Shown: piece by piece, positions 42,485 to 50,020 of the stretch
How positions within the stretch are numbered: position 1 is the stretch's first letter
How the letters are laid out: every line of letters starts with the position of its first letter
Assembly (NCBI RefSeq): GCF_013155335.1
Contig: NZ_JABJQZ010000008.1
Coordinates: 124,001-188,000, forward strand
Source of the DNA: Nocardioides sp. zg-1230
GTDB lineage: Bacteria > Actinomycetota > Actinomycetes > Propionibacteriales > Nocardioidaceae
Length of the DNA stretch: 64,000 nucleotides
Direction: 5' to 3'
Notes under the pieces: generated by a model
Databases searched by the model: none
The model's input: only the letters and a program-made list of their open reading frames with translations
Told to the model about the DNA's origin: nothing
Program-made: the position numbers and the translations under genes

Positions 42485-43126
42485 TCAGAACTCGTAGCCG
42501 AACGCATCGATGGTGTCGGCGAACACCGTCGCGACGCGCTGCTTCGAGGCGGGCGTGTAGAGCTCGCGGTAGTGGCCCGCGGGGCGGGCGTTGCCCTTGG
42601 CGCGCGGCAGGTCGGGCTCGCCGGGCAGACCCAGGTGCTGCCAGACCTCGCGCAGCTCGGCGTCGAGGTTCTCGTAGCGCAGCATCCGGTCGAGCGCCAT
42701 CTTGCCGCGGATGCGGTAGAGGCGGCGGTTGTTGGCGAGCTGCTCGATCCAGATCTCCTGGACGTAGGCCTCGAAGTCCGGCAGCTCGGGACGGTCCTTG
42801 TACTTCCAGAAGTAGAGGGAGACGACCGCGTCCCACGGGTTGCGCTCGATCGCGAAGGTGAAGTAGTCGGCGAAGACGTCGGCGCCGACGAGGTCCCGGG
42901 TGGCCTTGGCACCCATGTGGTTGTAGGCCTTGCGCGGGAGCGGCGGGGACTGGAAGTTCTGCGGCGGACGCCCGCCGGCGGCCTGCCGGAGCTCCTCGTC
43001 CTCGGGGCTGATCTCGGTGATGATGTCGTCGGGCCCGCACACCTTGGACAACGCGATCTCCACGCTCGTGCCCGCCGTCTTGCGGGTCTTGAGGAAGATG
43101 AAGCGGTGCTGGTGGGACGCGATCAC
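42485..43126 (-). CDS. Sulfotransferase-family protein
   Basis: 213 residues. The N-terminal segment FIFLKTRKTAGTSVEIALS is the 5'-phosphosulfate-binding loop of the Sulfotransfer_2/3 family, and FAIERNPWDAVVSLYFWKYKD supplies the 3'-phosphate-binding Arg/Ser motif. FRYENLD-type residues appear in MLRYENLDAELREVW. It would transfer sulfate from PAPS to a carbohydrate or other acceptor at the cell surface or in the cytoplasm. Acceptor unknown. Upstream of the small membrane protein gene. Confidence 0.82.
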   Translation of the reverse strand: MIASHQHRFIFLKTRKTAGTSVEIALSKVCGPDDIITEISPEDEELRQAAGGRPPQNFQSPPLPRKAYNHMGAKATRDLVGADVFADYFTFAIERNPWDAVVSLYFWKYKDRPELPDFEAYVQEIWIEQLANNRRLYRIRGKMALDRMLRYENLDAELREVWQHLGLPGEPDLPRAKGNARPAGHYRELYTPASKQRVATVFADTIDAFGYEF

Positions 43127-43161
43127 GGGGACGACCCTATCCGTCCCGCCCTCCCCGACCC

Positions 43162-43803
43162 ATGGCTACGGTGAACGCCGTGAGCGAGCCCCGGACGACG
43201 ACCGCCCAGCCCCACCGCGACCAGCACTTTCGCGGCGAGGACTGGTACGGCGACGACCTCGGTGCCGCGCGCTTCGTCGAGTGCACCTTCACCGACGTCG
43301 ACCTCTCCGAGTCCACGTCGTCCGGAGCCACCTTCGAGCGGTGCACGTTCCACGGCGGCCGGTTCAACGCCTCGGTCCACACCGCCACCGCCTTCGTGGG
43401 CTGCGACTTCCGGCGTACGTCGTTCTTCGACGCGACGCTCGACGGCTGCAAGCTGGTCGGCTCGACCTTCGCCGACTGCACCCTGCGTCCGCTGACCGTC
43501 GTCGGCGGGTCGTGGCTCGGGGTGACGATCCGCGGCGCCAACCTCTCCCGCCTCGACCTCACCGGCGTCGACCTGCGCGAGGCCGACCTGTCGATGTCGG
43601 ACCTCACCCTGACCTCGCTGGCCCGGGCCCGGCTGGACCGGGCCGTACTGCGGCAGGTCAAGCTCGACCGCACCGACCTCCGCGGTGCGAGCCTCGACGG
43701 CGTCGACCTGGCGGCGGCAGAGCTCAGGCGGACGCGGCTCGACCTGGCCGGCGCCGTGCTCCTCGCCGAGCTGCAGGGCGCGGACGTCGACACCTCGGCC
43801 TGA
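43162..43803 (+). CDS. Pentapeptide-repeat protein
   Basis: 213 residues. From about residue 35 the sequence follows the A(D/N)LxX pentapeptide pattern: ARFVECTFTDVDLSES, ATFERCTFHGGRFNAS, TAFVGCDFRRTSFFDATLDG, then LSRLDLTGVDLREADLSMSD and LDRTDLRGASLDGVDLAAAEL. These form a right-handed quadrilateral beta-helix; some members (MfpA/Qnr type) mimic DNA and protect gyrase, others have unknown roles. ATG at 43162 is used; GTG at 43180 is also possible. It ends at a strong bidirectional terminator shared with bioQ. Confidence 0.88.
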   Translation: MATVNAVSEPRTTTAQPHRDQHFRGEDWYGDDLGAARFVECTFTDVDLSESTSSGATFERCTFHGGRFNASVHTATAFVGCDFRRTSFFDATLDGCKLVGSTFADCTLRPLTVVGGSWLGVTIRGANLSRLDLTGVDLREADLSMSDLTLTSLARARLDRAVLRQVKLDRTDLRGASLDGVDLAAAELRRTRLDLAGAVLLAELQGADVDTSA

Positions 43804-43828
43804 CCCCTGGGGAGTCCCTCCTTGACCG

Positions 43829-43891
43829 GATATCTGAGGACGTGGTGAACGGATTCGGGGCCGAGGTCCGACCACCACGTCCTCAGATATC
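43829..43891. terminator. Bidirectional terminator with 19-bp perfect stem
   Basis: Arms at 43829-43847 and 43873-43891 (GATATCTGAGGACGTGGTG and its exact complement) with a 25-base loop. It lies between two convergent genes and includes the stop codon of the TetR gene. The unusual length and perfection of the stem make a repeat-derived origin possible. Confidence 0.75.
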
Positions 43892-44443
43892 GGGGTCCAG
43901 CCGGGCTCGCAGCCCGTCGATGACGAGGTCGAGCCCGAGGTCGAAGTCGGGCAGCGAGTCGAGCGAGCGCTCGACGGCGCCGAGACCCACGGCCTGACGG
44001 GCGGTCTGCTCCTCGAAGGCGTGGCCGAAGACGTAGTGGACGAGGGTGCGCGACGCGACGGGGACCAGCTCGGGGGGCACGTCGGCCTCGGTGAGGACCT
44101 TCTCCATCTCCGCCACCGGCGCGTCGGCACCGAGGCCGAAGGCCCACACGGTCGCGACGACGTCGGCACCATCGGTGCAGGCGAGCATCGCGTGCCGCAG
44201 CTCGGAGCAGGCCTCGCGCAACCGGTCGGACCACTCCGTCGCCGTACGCGGTCGTGCACCGCGCGCCAGGATCTCGTCGGCCACGGCCGCGAGGAGTGCC
44301 TGCTTGCTCGGGAAGTGGTGGTAGATCGCGCTCGGCTGGACGTCGAGCTCGGCCCCGAGGCGACGCATGGTGAGGGCGGCCAGCCCGTGGGTGTCGAGCA
44401 GGTCGACGGCGTGAGAGAGCACGTCACTGCGCCTGTGGGCCAC
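43883..44443 (-). CDS. bioQ: TetR-family regulator, BioQ-like
   Basis: 186 residues. N-terminal HTH: DLLDTHGLAALTMRRLGAELDVQPSAIYHHFPSKQALLAAVADEI (a typical TetR domain); the C-terminal domain is of the TetR_C tetracycline-repressor type. It is divergent from bioY-bioM-bioN, and the shared gap contains two TGAAC-N3-GTTCA palindromes resembling the BioQ box described in Corynebacterium and Mycobacterium. That makes it the probable biotin-pathway repressor. The stop codon lies within the terminator hairpin at 43829-43891. Confidence 0.82.
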   Translation of the reverse strand: MAHRRSDVLSHAVDLLDTHGLAALTMRRLGAELDVQPSAIYHHFPSKQALLAAVADEILARGARPRTATEWSDRLREACSELRHAMLACTDGADVVATVWAFGLGADAPVAEMEKVLTEADVPPELVPVASRTLVHYVFGHAFEEQTARQAVGLGAVERSLDSLPDFDLGLDLVIDGLRARLDPDI

Positions 44444-44497
44444 GCACCCTCCCGGTCCTCGGACGACGTTGACGACGACTTCGTCCCCAGCCTAACC

Positions 44498-44526
44498 TGA
44501 ACGCCGTTCACCCTGAACAGTGTTCA
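44498..44526. promoter_or_regulatory. Two BioQ-type operators in the bioQ-bioY gap
   Basis: TGAAC-GCC-GTTCA (44498-44510) and TGAAC-AGT-GTTCA (44514-44526), 16 bases centre to centre, about 1.5 helical turns. The second is part of a longer palindrome, CCTGAACA/TGTTCAGG. Published BioQ boxes are TGAAC-N3-GTTAC, so these fit well. They would repress both the regulator and the biotin uptake genes. Confidence 0.8.
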
Positions 44527-44559
44527 GGTCCCGTCCGTGCGACCCGCGAGGAACGACCC

Positions 44560-45189
44560 ATGACCGCCACCGCCCAGCCCGACACGACCCCCGGGACCGG
44601 CCGCCACGACTCCCCCGGCTCCTCGTCACCGACCCGGGACCTCGCGCTCGTCGCCGCCTTCGCTGCCCTCATCAGCGCCAGCGCCTACATCGGCGCCATC
44701 CCGGTCGGCAGCGCCGGCGTACCGATCACGCTCCAGACCCTGACCGTGATGCTGGCCGGCTGCGTCCTCGGCCCGCTCCGTGGCTTCTCGGCCGTGACGC
44801 TCTACCTCGCCCTGGGCGCGGTCGGGCTGCCGGTCTTCGCCGAGCACTCCTCGGGCATCGGCGTCTTCACCGGCCCGAGCGGCGGCTACCTGCTGTCGTT
44901 CCCGTTCGCTGCGGCCCTCGGCGGCTTCCTGGTCGCGTACGTCGCCCGCGAGCGCCGCACGCGGGCCATCGTGGTCTTCTTCTGCTCGCTCACCGCCAGC
45001 GTGCTGGTCATCCACCCGCTCGGCATCCTCGGCATGATGCGCTTCTTCGACATCTCGTTCCTCGAGGCCGCCACCTACGACGTGCCGTTCTGGCTCGGCG
45101 ACCTGGTGAAGACCTCGCTGGTGGCGATGATCGCTGCCGAGGTGCACCGCGCCTTCCCGCAGCTGCTGCACCGCGACCGACGCAGCTGA
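44560..45189 (+). CDS. bioY: Biotin transporter substrate-binding S component
   Basis: 209 residues, six predicted membrane segments. The N-terminal landmark GAIPVGSAGVPITLQTLTVMLAG and LGALRGF-type turn GCVLGPLRGFSAVTLYLALGAVGLPVF are characteristic of BioY, as is the GGYLLSFPFAAALGG glycine motif. BioY captures biotin in the membrane, alone or with the energy-coupling module. ATPase and T-component genes follow directly. Expression is probably controlled by the adjacent BioQ-type repressor. Confidence 0.94.
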   Translation: MTATAQPDTTPGTGRHDSPGSSSPTRDLALVAAFAALISASAYIGAIPVGSAGVPITLQTLTVMLAGCVLGPLRGFSAVTLYLALGAVGLPVFAEHSSGIGVFTGPSGGYLLSFPFAAALGGFLVAYVARERRTRAIVVFFCSLTASVLVIHPLGILGMMRFFDISFLEAATYDVPFWLGDLVKTSLVAMIAAEVHRAFPQLLHRDRRS

Positions 45190-45190
45190 C

Positions 45191-45895
45191 TTGACGTCGA
45201 TCCAGCTCGCGGAGGCCGCCGTCCGGGTCCCCCTCCCCGGTGGCGGCGAGCGCGAGATCCTCGCCCCCACCACGCTCACCCTCACGGAGCGCCGGGTCGC
45301 CGTCATCGGCGCCAACGGGTCCGGCAAGTCGACCCTGGCGCGGCTGGTCAACGGCCTCGTCCGCGCCTCGGCCGGACGCGTGACGGTCGACGGGCGCGAC
45401 GTGGCGCGCGAAGGCGCCGCCGTACGCCGCATGGTCGGGTTCTGCTTCACCGACCCGGCCGCCCAGCTGGTGATGCCGACCTGTGTCGAGGACATCGAGC
45501 TGTCGCTGCGGCGCACGGTCAAGGACCGCGACGAACGTCGCCGGCGGGCCCTGGCCGTGCTCGCGGCGAACGGGCTGGAGGACCACGCCCACGACTCGGT
45601 CCACTCGCTCTCCGGGGGCCAGCGCCAGCTCCTCGCGCTCGCAGGCGTGCTGGCCCTCGAGCCGTCTGTCGTGGTCGCGGACGAACCGACCACGCTGCTC
45701 GACCGCGCCAACACCCTGCGCGTCGCCGAGGCCCTGCTCGGGCTCACCCAGCAGCTCGTGCTCGTGACCCACGACCTCGACCTGGCCGCCCGGTGCGACC
45801 GGGTGGTGGTCGTCGACGCGGCGCGGGTCGTCGCCGACGGGCCGCCGGAGGCGTCGATCGCCTACTACACGCAGCTCGTGGACACCCCCGCATGA
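45191..45895 (+). CDS. bioM: Biotin ECF transporter ATPase (A component)
   Basis: 234 residues with a TTG start one base after the bioY stop. ABC ATPase of the energy-coupling-factor class: Walker A GANGSGKST, Q-loop region FCFTDPAAQLVMPTCVEDIELSL (typical of ECF ATPases), signature LSGGQRQLL, Walker B VVVADEPTTLLD and H-loop LVTHDLDLA. Acts with BioN to drive biotin release through BioY. In classical ECF systems two A subunits pair; here a single ATPase gene implies a homodimer, as in the bioMNY type. Confidence 0.93.
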   Translation: MTSIQLAEAAVRVPLPGGGEREILAPTTLTLTERRVAVIGANGSGKSTLARLVNGLVRASAGRVTVDGRDVAREGAAVRRMVGFCFTDPAAQLVMPTCVEDIELSLRRTVKDRDERRRRALAVLAANGLEDHAHDSVHSLSGGQRQLLALAGVLALEPSVVVADEPTTLLDRANTLRVAEALLGLTQQLVLVTHDLDLAARCDRVVVVDAARVVADGPPEASIAYYTQLVDTPA

Positions 45896-45902
45896 GCACG
45901 GC

Positions 45903-46514
45903 ATGAGCGACCTGATGGCGGGGCTGCACCAGCCCGGCGACACGTTCCTCCACCGGCTGCCGGTGGGTGCCAAGGTGCTCGGCCTGGCCGCGCTCAGCCT
46001 GGCAATCGTCGTCGTCCGCGACGCGCGCGCCGCCTTCGTGTTCCTCGCGGTGACGCTGCTGCTCGCGGCGCTGGCCCGGGTGCCGCTGCGCTCGGTCTGG
46101 CGGGCGGCCCGCGGCGTGCTGCTCATCGCCGTCGTGGCGAGCGCGTTCCAGTGGTGGTGGTACGGCGGGGCGAAGGCCGTGGAGACCTTCCTCGACCTGC
46201 TCAGCCTGGGCCTGGCCGCCCTGTCCCTGACCGCGACGACGTCGGTCGACGAGATGGTCGACGCCCTCGCCCGGTGGGCGCGGCCGCTGCGGTTCGTCGG
46301 CGTCGACCCCGACCGGGTGGCCCTCACGGTCGCGCTGACGATCGGGGCGCTGCCGGGCACCATCGCCATCGCGCGCGAGACCCGCGACGCGGCCCGCGCG
46401 CGCGGTCTCGACCGCAACCCGCGGGCGTACCTCTCCCCCTTCGTGATCCGGCTCGTCGCCCGGGCCCACGAGTCCGGCGACGCGCTCCACGCGCGCGGCA
46501 TCGGGGACGACTGA
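45903..46514 (+). CDS. bioN: Biotin ECF transporter transmembrane T component
   Basis: 203 residues, four to five membrane segments (VLGLAALSLAIVVV, AAFVFLAVTLLLAALA, LLIAVVASAFQWWWYGG). The CbiQ/EcfT family's cytoplasmic coupling helices with Ala-Arg-Gly motifs are present as TRDAARARGLDRNPRAY and ESGDALHARGIGDD. It links the BioM ATPase to BioY. Third gene of the bioYMN operon, seven bases after bioM. Confidence 0.92.
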   Translation: MSDLMAGLHQPGDTFLHRLPVGAKVLGLAALSLAIVVVRDARAAFVFLAVTLLLAALARVPLRSVWRAARGVLLIAVVASAFQWWWYGGAKAVETFLDLLSLGLAALSLTATTSVDEMVDALARWARPLRFVGVDPDRVALTVALTIGALPGTIAIARETRDAARARGLDRNPRAYLSPFVIRLVARAHESGDALHARGIGDD

Positions 46515-46515
46515 G

Positions 46516-47928
46516 TCACCAACCGGGCGGCCGCCTGGCGGTCCACGGGGCCGCGGTCTCGACCTGCGCCGAGACGGACAGCAGCAGCTCCTCCTCCGCC
46601 GGTCGCGCGGCGAGCATCACGCCGACCGGCAGCCCGTCGTCGGTCCAGTGGAGCGGCAACGACACGGCCGGCATGCCGGTCACGTTCCAGGCGCTGGTCC
46701 ACGGCGTGAACTCCTTCTGGAGCGCGAAGTCGCGGGCCGGGTCGGTGTCGTCGCGCAGCGCCCCGACCTCGACCGGCGGGCTCGCGAGGGTGGGCGTGAG
46801 GACGATGTCGTACGACGCCAGCGCGGCGAGCGCCGCCGCGGCGTGCTGCCGCAGGCGGCCGATGGCGAGCCCGAAGTCGGGGCCGCTGACGGCGTGGCCG
46901 AGACCGCCCAGCCAGCGGGTCAGCGGGCGGAGCAGGTCCTCGCGGCCCGGCGGCGCGGTCGAGAGGGCGGTCAGCACCGCCCAGCAGGTCTCGAAGTCGG
47001 CGACGGCCTCGCGCGGGATCGGCACGGGCACGTCCTCCACGTCGTGGCCGAGGGACTCGAGCAGGCGGGAGGCGGCGTCCCAGGCGGTGACCGAGGACGG
47101 GTGGACCTCGACGTCGACGATGACCGGAGTCACGAAGCGGGCGACGCGGAGCCGCCCCGGCTCGCGGTCGCAGGCGTCGAGGAAGGTGCCCGACGGCTCG
47201 GGGGCCCAGAACGGGTCGCCGACCCGGCGGCCCGCCAGCACGTCGAGCAGCGCGGCGGCGTCGCGGACCGTGCGCGCGAGGGTGCCGGCCGTGGCGAGGC
47301 CGACCGGGTCGCCGTAGCGCGGGGCGCCGCTGATCCGTCCGCGCGTCGGCTTCAGCCCGACCAGCCCGCAGCACGACGCCGGGATCCGGATCGAGCCGCC
47401 GCCGTCCGACCCGGGTGCGACCGGCAGGAGCCCGGCGGCGACCGCAGCTGCGGCGCCGCCGGACGACCCACCCGCGGTGCGGGAGGTGTCCCACGGCGTC
47501 ACGGCCGGCGGGGCGACGTCGGGCTCGGTGTAGCAGGGCGACCCGAACTCCGGCGTGCTGGTCTTGCCGAGGCTGGGCATGCCGGCCGCCTCGACGGTGA
47601 GGACGAGGCCGTCGGACTCCTCGGGGACGAAGTCGTCGTACGCCGCGGACCCGAAGGTGGTGCGGACCCCGGCCGTGGGATGGAGGTCCTTGATGCCCGT
47701 CGGGACCCCCCAGAGCGGACCGGCGTCCGCGGGGCGTCGCTCCCCGGCCAACTGCTCGGTCAGGCGGCGCGCATGGTCACGCGCCAGCTCGTGCGTCGGC
47801 GTGATGAAGGCACCCACCTCGATCGAGCCGGCACGGCCGGCATAGTGCTCGACCAGCTCGAGCGGCGACACCTCCCCACGGCGTACGGCGTCACCCTGCT
47901 CGAGCGCGGTCAGGTCGTGGAGTGGCAC
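46516..47928 (-). CDS. Amidase signature-family enzyme
   Basis: 470 residues with GTG start at 47928 (VPLHDLTALEQGDAVRRGEVSPLELVEHY). The Ser-cisSer-Lys triad of the amidase signature family is visible: Lys in GVPTGIKDLHPTAG, the Ser pair in the glycine-rich AGGSSGGAAAAVAAGLLPVA, and GSDGGGSIRIPASCCGLVGLKPT. Hydrolyses amide bonds of small substrates; the physiological substrate is unknown. It is not GatA-like in context. Convergent with bioN. Confidence 0.9.
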   Translation of the reverse strand: MPLHDLTALEQGDAVRRGEVSPLELVEHYAGRAGSIEVGAFITPTHELARDHARRLTEQLAGERRPADAGPLWGVPTGIKDLHPTAGVRTTFGSAAYDDFVPEESDGLVLTVEAAGMPSLGKTSTPEFGSPCYTEPDVAPPAVTPWDTSRTAGGSSGGAAAAVAAGLLPVAPGSDGGGSIRIPASCCGLVGLKPTRGRISGAPRYGDPVGLATAGTLARTVRDAAALLDVLAGRRVGDPFWAPEPSGTFLDACDREPGRLRVARFVTPVIVDVEVHPSSVTAWDAASRLLESLGHDVEDVPVPIPREAVADFETCWAVLTALSTAPPGREDLLRPLTRWLGGLGHAVSGPDFGLAIGRLRQHAAAALAALASYDIVLTPTLASPPVEVGALRDDTDPARDFALQKEFTPWTSAWNVTGMPAVSLPLHWTDDGLPVGVMLAARPAEEELLLSVSAQVETAAPWTARRPPGW

Positions 47929-47959
47929 ACCTCGACCGTAGCGAGATCGGTGGCCAGGC

Positions 47960-48514
47960 TCAGGCGGCGGCCTCGACCTCGTGCGCGACGAGGGCGTCGA
48001 GCGCACCGAGGAAGCGCTGCACGGCCTCCTCGTTCTCCAGCGGGTCGCCCTCGAGGGCGGGCTCGTCGACGACGATGCCCTCCACCACGACGGCGCCGGC
48101 GATGGTGGCCGAGTGGCGCGCGTGCTCGTGCGACCACTTGCCGCCGTACGGCGTGGGAGTGGCGCCGATGGCCGCGAAGGGCTTGCCGACGATGGCGCCC
48201 TGGCCGTAGGGCCGCGAGAGCCAGTCGATGGCGTTGTTGAGGACGGCGGGCATGGTGCCGTTGTACTCCGGCGTCACGGCCAGCACGCGGTCGGCACCGG
48301 CGACGGATTCGCGGAGGGCGGTGGCGGCGACCGGCGCAGCGTCCCCGTCGAGCTCCTCGTTGTAGAACGGGACGGCGTCGAGGCCCTCGACGACGTCGAC
48401 GGTGACGCCCGCGGGGGCGTGGTCGCGGAGGTGCTCGGCGATGCGACGGTTGAGCGAACCGGCGCGGTAGGAGCCGAGGAGGACGGCGACACGGGTCTGC
48501 TTCTGAGTGGTCAT
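47960..48514 (-). CDS. NADPH-dependent FMN reductase (flavodoxin fold)
   Basis: 184 residues. Phosphate-binding loop of FMN in VLLGSYRAGSLNRRIAEHL, the P-E-Y-N-G-x-x-P motif TPEYNGTMPAVLNNAIDWLSRP, and KPFAAIGATPTPYGG. Chromate-reductase/azoreductase-type flavoproteins of this group reduce quinones or flavins using NAD(P)H. Divergent from a TetR regulator with an inverted repeat in the shared promoter region, so it is probably repressed by that protein and induced by a toxic or electrophilic ligand (inference). Confidence 0.92.
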   Translation of the reverse strand: MTTQKQTRVAVLLGSYRAGSLNRRIAEHLRDHAPAGVTVDVVEGLDAVPFYNEELDGDAAPVAATALRESVAGADRVLAVTPEYNGTMPAVLNNAIDWLSRPYGQGAIVGKPFAAIGATPTPYGGKWSHEHARHSATIAGAVVVEGIVVDEPALEGDPLENEEAVQRFLGALDALVAHEVEAAA

Positions 48515-48522
48515 GCACCGCT

Positions 48523-48542
48523 AAACGGACCGTAGTCCGCTT
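48523..48542. promoter_or_regulatory. Inverted repeat operator between FMN reductase and TetR genes
   Basis: AAACGGAC-CGTA-GTCCGCTT, 7 of 8 positions symmetric. It sits between the two divergent starts, next to TATATT/TATAAG-like -10 sequences (about 48541-48547), the position expected for a TetR operator controlling both genes. Confidence 0.68.
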
Positions 48543-48585
48543 ATATTCCGCTGCCGTCGAACTTCCTGCGACCTAGGCTGGCGCG

Positions 48586-49176
48586 GTGATCCACCTCCTG
48601 CCGCTTGCCGACGAGCCCGCGCCGGAGCGGGCCGACGCGGCGCGCAACCGGGAGGCGATCCTCGCAACGGCGCTGCGCCTCGTGCGGACCCGGGGGGTCG
48701 GCTGCGTGACGATGGACACGGTCGCCGCCGAGGCCGGCGTCGGGAAGGGAACCCTCTTCCGACGTTTCGAGAGCCGCGAGGGGCTGATGGCCGCGGTCCT
48801 CAACGAGTCGGAGACCGCGTGGCAGGCCAGCGTCATCTCGGGTCCGCCGCCCCTGGGGCCGGGCGCTCCTCCGCTGGACCGGCTGCTCGCCTTCGGGCAC
48901 TCCCGGTTGCGGACCAACCTGACCCACGGCGAGCTCATCGCGGCCGCGGGCCGCCCCGGCGCCCGCTCGGCGGCAGCCGTCTCGTTCGCCAACATGCACG
49001 TCCGCTACCTCCTGGGCGAGCTCGGGGTCACCGGGGACCTGCTGATGCTCGCCACCGCGCTCCTCGCGCCGCTGGAGATGGTCGTGCTCGACCAGCAGGT
49101 CAACACCGAGCACATCGCGGTCGACCGGGTCGAGGCCGGGTGGGACGACCTCGTGCGCCGGGTGGTCGGCGCCTGA
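48586..49176 (+). CDS. TetR-family transcriptional regulator
   Basis: 196 residues, GTG start. HTH domain RNREAILATALRLVRTRGVGCVTMDTVAAEAGVGKGTLFRRFESREGLMAAV, with the typical helix-turn-helix AAEAGVGKGTLFRRF. The C-terminal ligand-binding domain is unremarkable. Divergent from the FMN reductase across the inverted repeat at 48523-48542, so it most likely controls that gene and itself. Confidence 0.9.
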   Translation: MIHLLPLADEPAPERADAARNREAILATALRLVRTRGVGCVTMDTVAAEAGVGKGTLFRRFESREGLMAAVLNESETAWQASVISGPPPLGPGAPPLDRLLAFGHSRLRTNLTHGELIAAAGRPGARSAAAVSFANMHVRYLLGELGVTGDLLMLATALLAPLEMVVLDQQVNTEHIAVDRVEAGWDDLVRRVVGA

Positions 49177-49186
49177 GCGCGACCCC

Positions 49187-49864
49187 TCAGCGGGCCAGCT
49201 CGGCGAGCTTGCGCTTCATGGCCGCGATCTCGACCTGCTGGTCGGAGCCGATGTGGCCGGCGAGCTGGAACACCTCGGACTCCTGCCCGCCCTCGCCCTC
49301 GGTCAGCAGCGACTCCACCATGAGCACCGCGCCCTCGTGGTGGCGGATCATGCCCAGCAGGAACAGCTGGTCGAAGCGCCGGCCGGAGGCGCGCTCGAGC
49401 CGGGTCATCTCCTGCGGGGTGAGCATCCCCGGCATCCCGTGCTCACCGTCACCGTGACCGGCATGCATGCCGGAGACGCTCTCGCCGCGGGCGGTCAGCC
49501 ATCCCTCGAGCTGCTCGATCTCGGCGACCTGGGACACCTCGATGCGCTCCGCGATCGTCCTCAGGTCGGGGTCGTCGGCGCGGTCCCCGACCAAAGCCGT
49601 CATCTTCAGTGCCTGCTGGTGGTGCGGGATCATCCCCTGCACGAAGGCGACGTCGGCGGCGGTGTACGCCGGATCGTCGATGGACTCCGCCTCTTCCGGT
49701 GACAGCGTGGTGTTGGACTCCCCCGGCGCCCCCAGCTGCACCACCGGGGCGGCGTCGTCCTCGGGCTCGGCCTCGGCGGTGCATCCCGTCAGCCCGAGCG
49801 CCACGGCCAGTACGGCGAGCGCGGCGGTGGTGCGGCCCGGACGGCGGTCACGGGTCAGCGGCAT
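49187..49864 (-). CDS. DUF305-family copper-type lipoprotein
   Basis: 225 residues. ATG at 49864 follows GGAG by about eight bases. Lipobox GLTGC. Two DUF305 halves: VAFVQGMIPHHQQALKMTALV and QLFLLGMIRHHEGAVLMVESLL, each with M-I-x-H-H; between them is a Met/His-rich loop (VSGMHAGHGDGEHGMPGML). DUF305 proteins form four-helix bundles and are linked to copper handling. Divergent from the secreted LVIVD protein; an 18-bp palindrome lies between. They may be co-regulated. Confidence 0.9.
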   Translation of the reverse strand: MPLTRDRRPGRTTAALAVLAVALGLTGCTAEAEPEDDAAPVVQLGAPGESNTTLSPEEAESIDDPAYTAADVAFVQGMIPHHQQALKMTALVGDRADDPDLRTIAERIEVSQVAEIEQLEGWLTARGESVSGMHAGHGDGEHGMPGMLTPQEMTRLERASGRRFDQLFLLGMIRHHEGAVLMVESLLTEGEGGQESEVFQLAGHIGSDQQVEIAAMKRKLAELAR

Positions 49865-49927
49865 GGGCTCTCCATTCACGGCGGTGTACCCACATTCTGG
49901 GTCTGGCGGACGCGGCGTGTCATCGCT

Positions 49928-49945
49928 ACGTTGACAAGTCAACGT
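49928..49945. promoter_or_regulatory. 18-bp palindrome in the DUF305-LVIVD divergent promoter region
   Basis: ACGTTGAC-AA-GTCAACGT, perfect 8-bp arms. It contains TTGACA in the plus direction (49931-49936), a good -35 element, and lies 64 bases from one start and 76 from the other. A dimeric regulator covering both promoters is likely; none is encoded adjacent. Confidence 0.65.
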
Positions 49946-50020
49946 CATAGTAGGTCGACCACGCCGCGGACCTCCCGGACCGATCATCACGTGCCGACCT
50001 GAGCTGGGAGGGTCACCGCG

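Noticed and set aside
45008..47494. An 828-codon minus-strand open frame
   Set aside because: It overlaps bioY, bioM, bioN and the amidase, all with intact family motifs; no domain is visible in this frame.
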